Assembly: GCA_031253365.1 (NCBI GenBank)
Contig: JAIRWE010000089.1
Coordinates: 1-12,693 of the forward strand
Direction: 5' to 3'
DNA from: Oscillospiraceae bacterium
Lineage (GTDB): Bacteria; Bacillota; Clostridia; Oscillospirales; Ruminococcaceae
DNA: 12,693 nt
Position numbers and translations under genes: made by a program. Below, one piece after another: positions 12,692 to 12,693 of this stretch (position 1 is the stretch's first letter; each line of letters starts with the position of its first letter). The notes below the pieces were generated by a model, which was not told the origin of the DNA, ran no database searches, and was given only the letters and a program-made list of their open reading frames with translations.

Positions 12692-12693
12692 TT

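Overview
This window is almost one continuous minus-strand ribosomal protein locus: the spc operon followed by the alpha operon. In transcription order (right to left) it reads rplN, rplX, rplE, rpsN, rpsH, rplF, rplR, rpsE, rpmD, rplO, secY, adk, map, two unrecognised genes, a KOW-domain gene, infA, rpmJ, rpsM, rpsK, pyrE, rpsD, rpoA, rplQ. The gene set points to Bacillota, most likely class Clostridia. The signs are a KOW-domain RNA-binding gene before infA, a short zinc-type S14, zinc-type L36, zinc-LID adenylate kinase, zinc-ribbon L24, an S4 whose N-terminus looks like the zinc-less clostridial form, and strong GGAGG-type ribosome binding sites. Base composition is moderate to fairly GC-rich. 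The exact lineage cannot be read from the sequence alone.

Layout. Both ends (1-145 and 12547-12691) carry the same repeat in inverted orientation, 142 of 145 bases identical. It looks like a MITE or the end of an insertion sequence, and both copies are cut by the window edges. From the right end inward, 12127-8768 is the L14 to L30 block, then rplO, secY, adk and map. At 5545-5460 there is a near-consensus promoter and an imperfect inverted repeat. These precede two genes I do not recognise: an 81-residue basic protein and a 216-residue protein with a C-terminal membrane anchor. The conserved order resumes with the KOW gene and infA. A 35-bp tandem repeat lies between infA and rpmJ. The alpha block follows, with pyrE (orotate phosphoribosyltransferase) placed between rpsK and rpsD. 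A GC-rich hairpin beyond rplQ probably ends the operon.

How the genes work together. Most products are ribosome components or assembly and translation factors (S4, S5, S8, S11, S13, S14, L5, L6, L14, L15, L17, L18, L24, L30, L36, IF-1). The RNA polymerase alpha subunit, the SecY translocon channel, methionine aminopeptidase and adenylate kinase are co-transcribed, linking transcription, protein export, N-terminal processing and nucleotide balance to ribosome synthesis. pyrE adds pyrimidine synthesis to the same transcript.

The parts most worth attention are the two-gene cassette with its own promoter and possible operator, the pyrE insertion, the infA-rpmJ tandem repeat, and the paired terminal repeats that coincide with loss of the usual rpsQ neighbour upstream of rplN.
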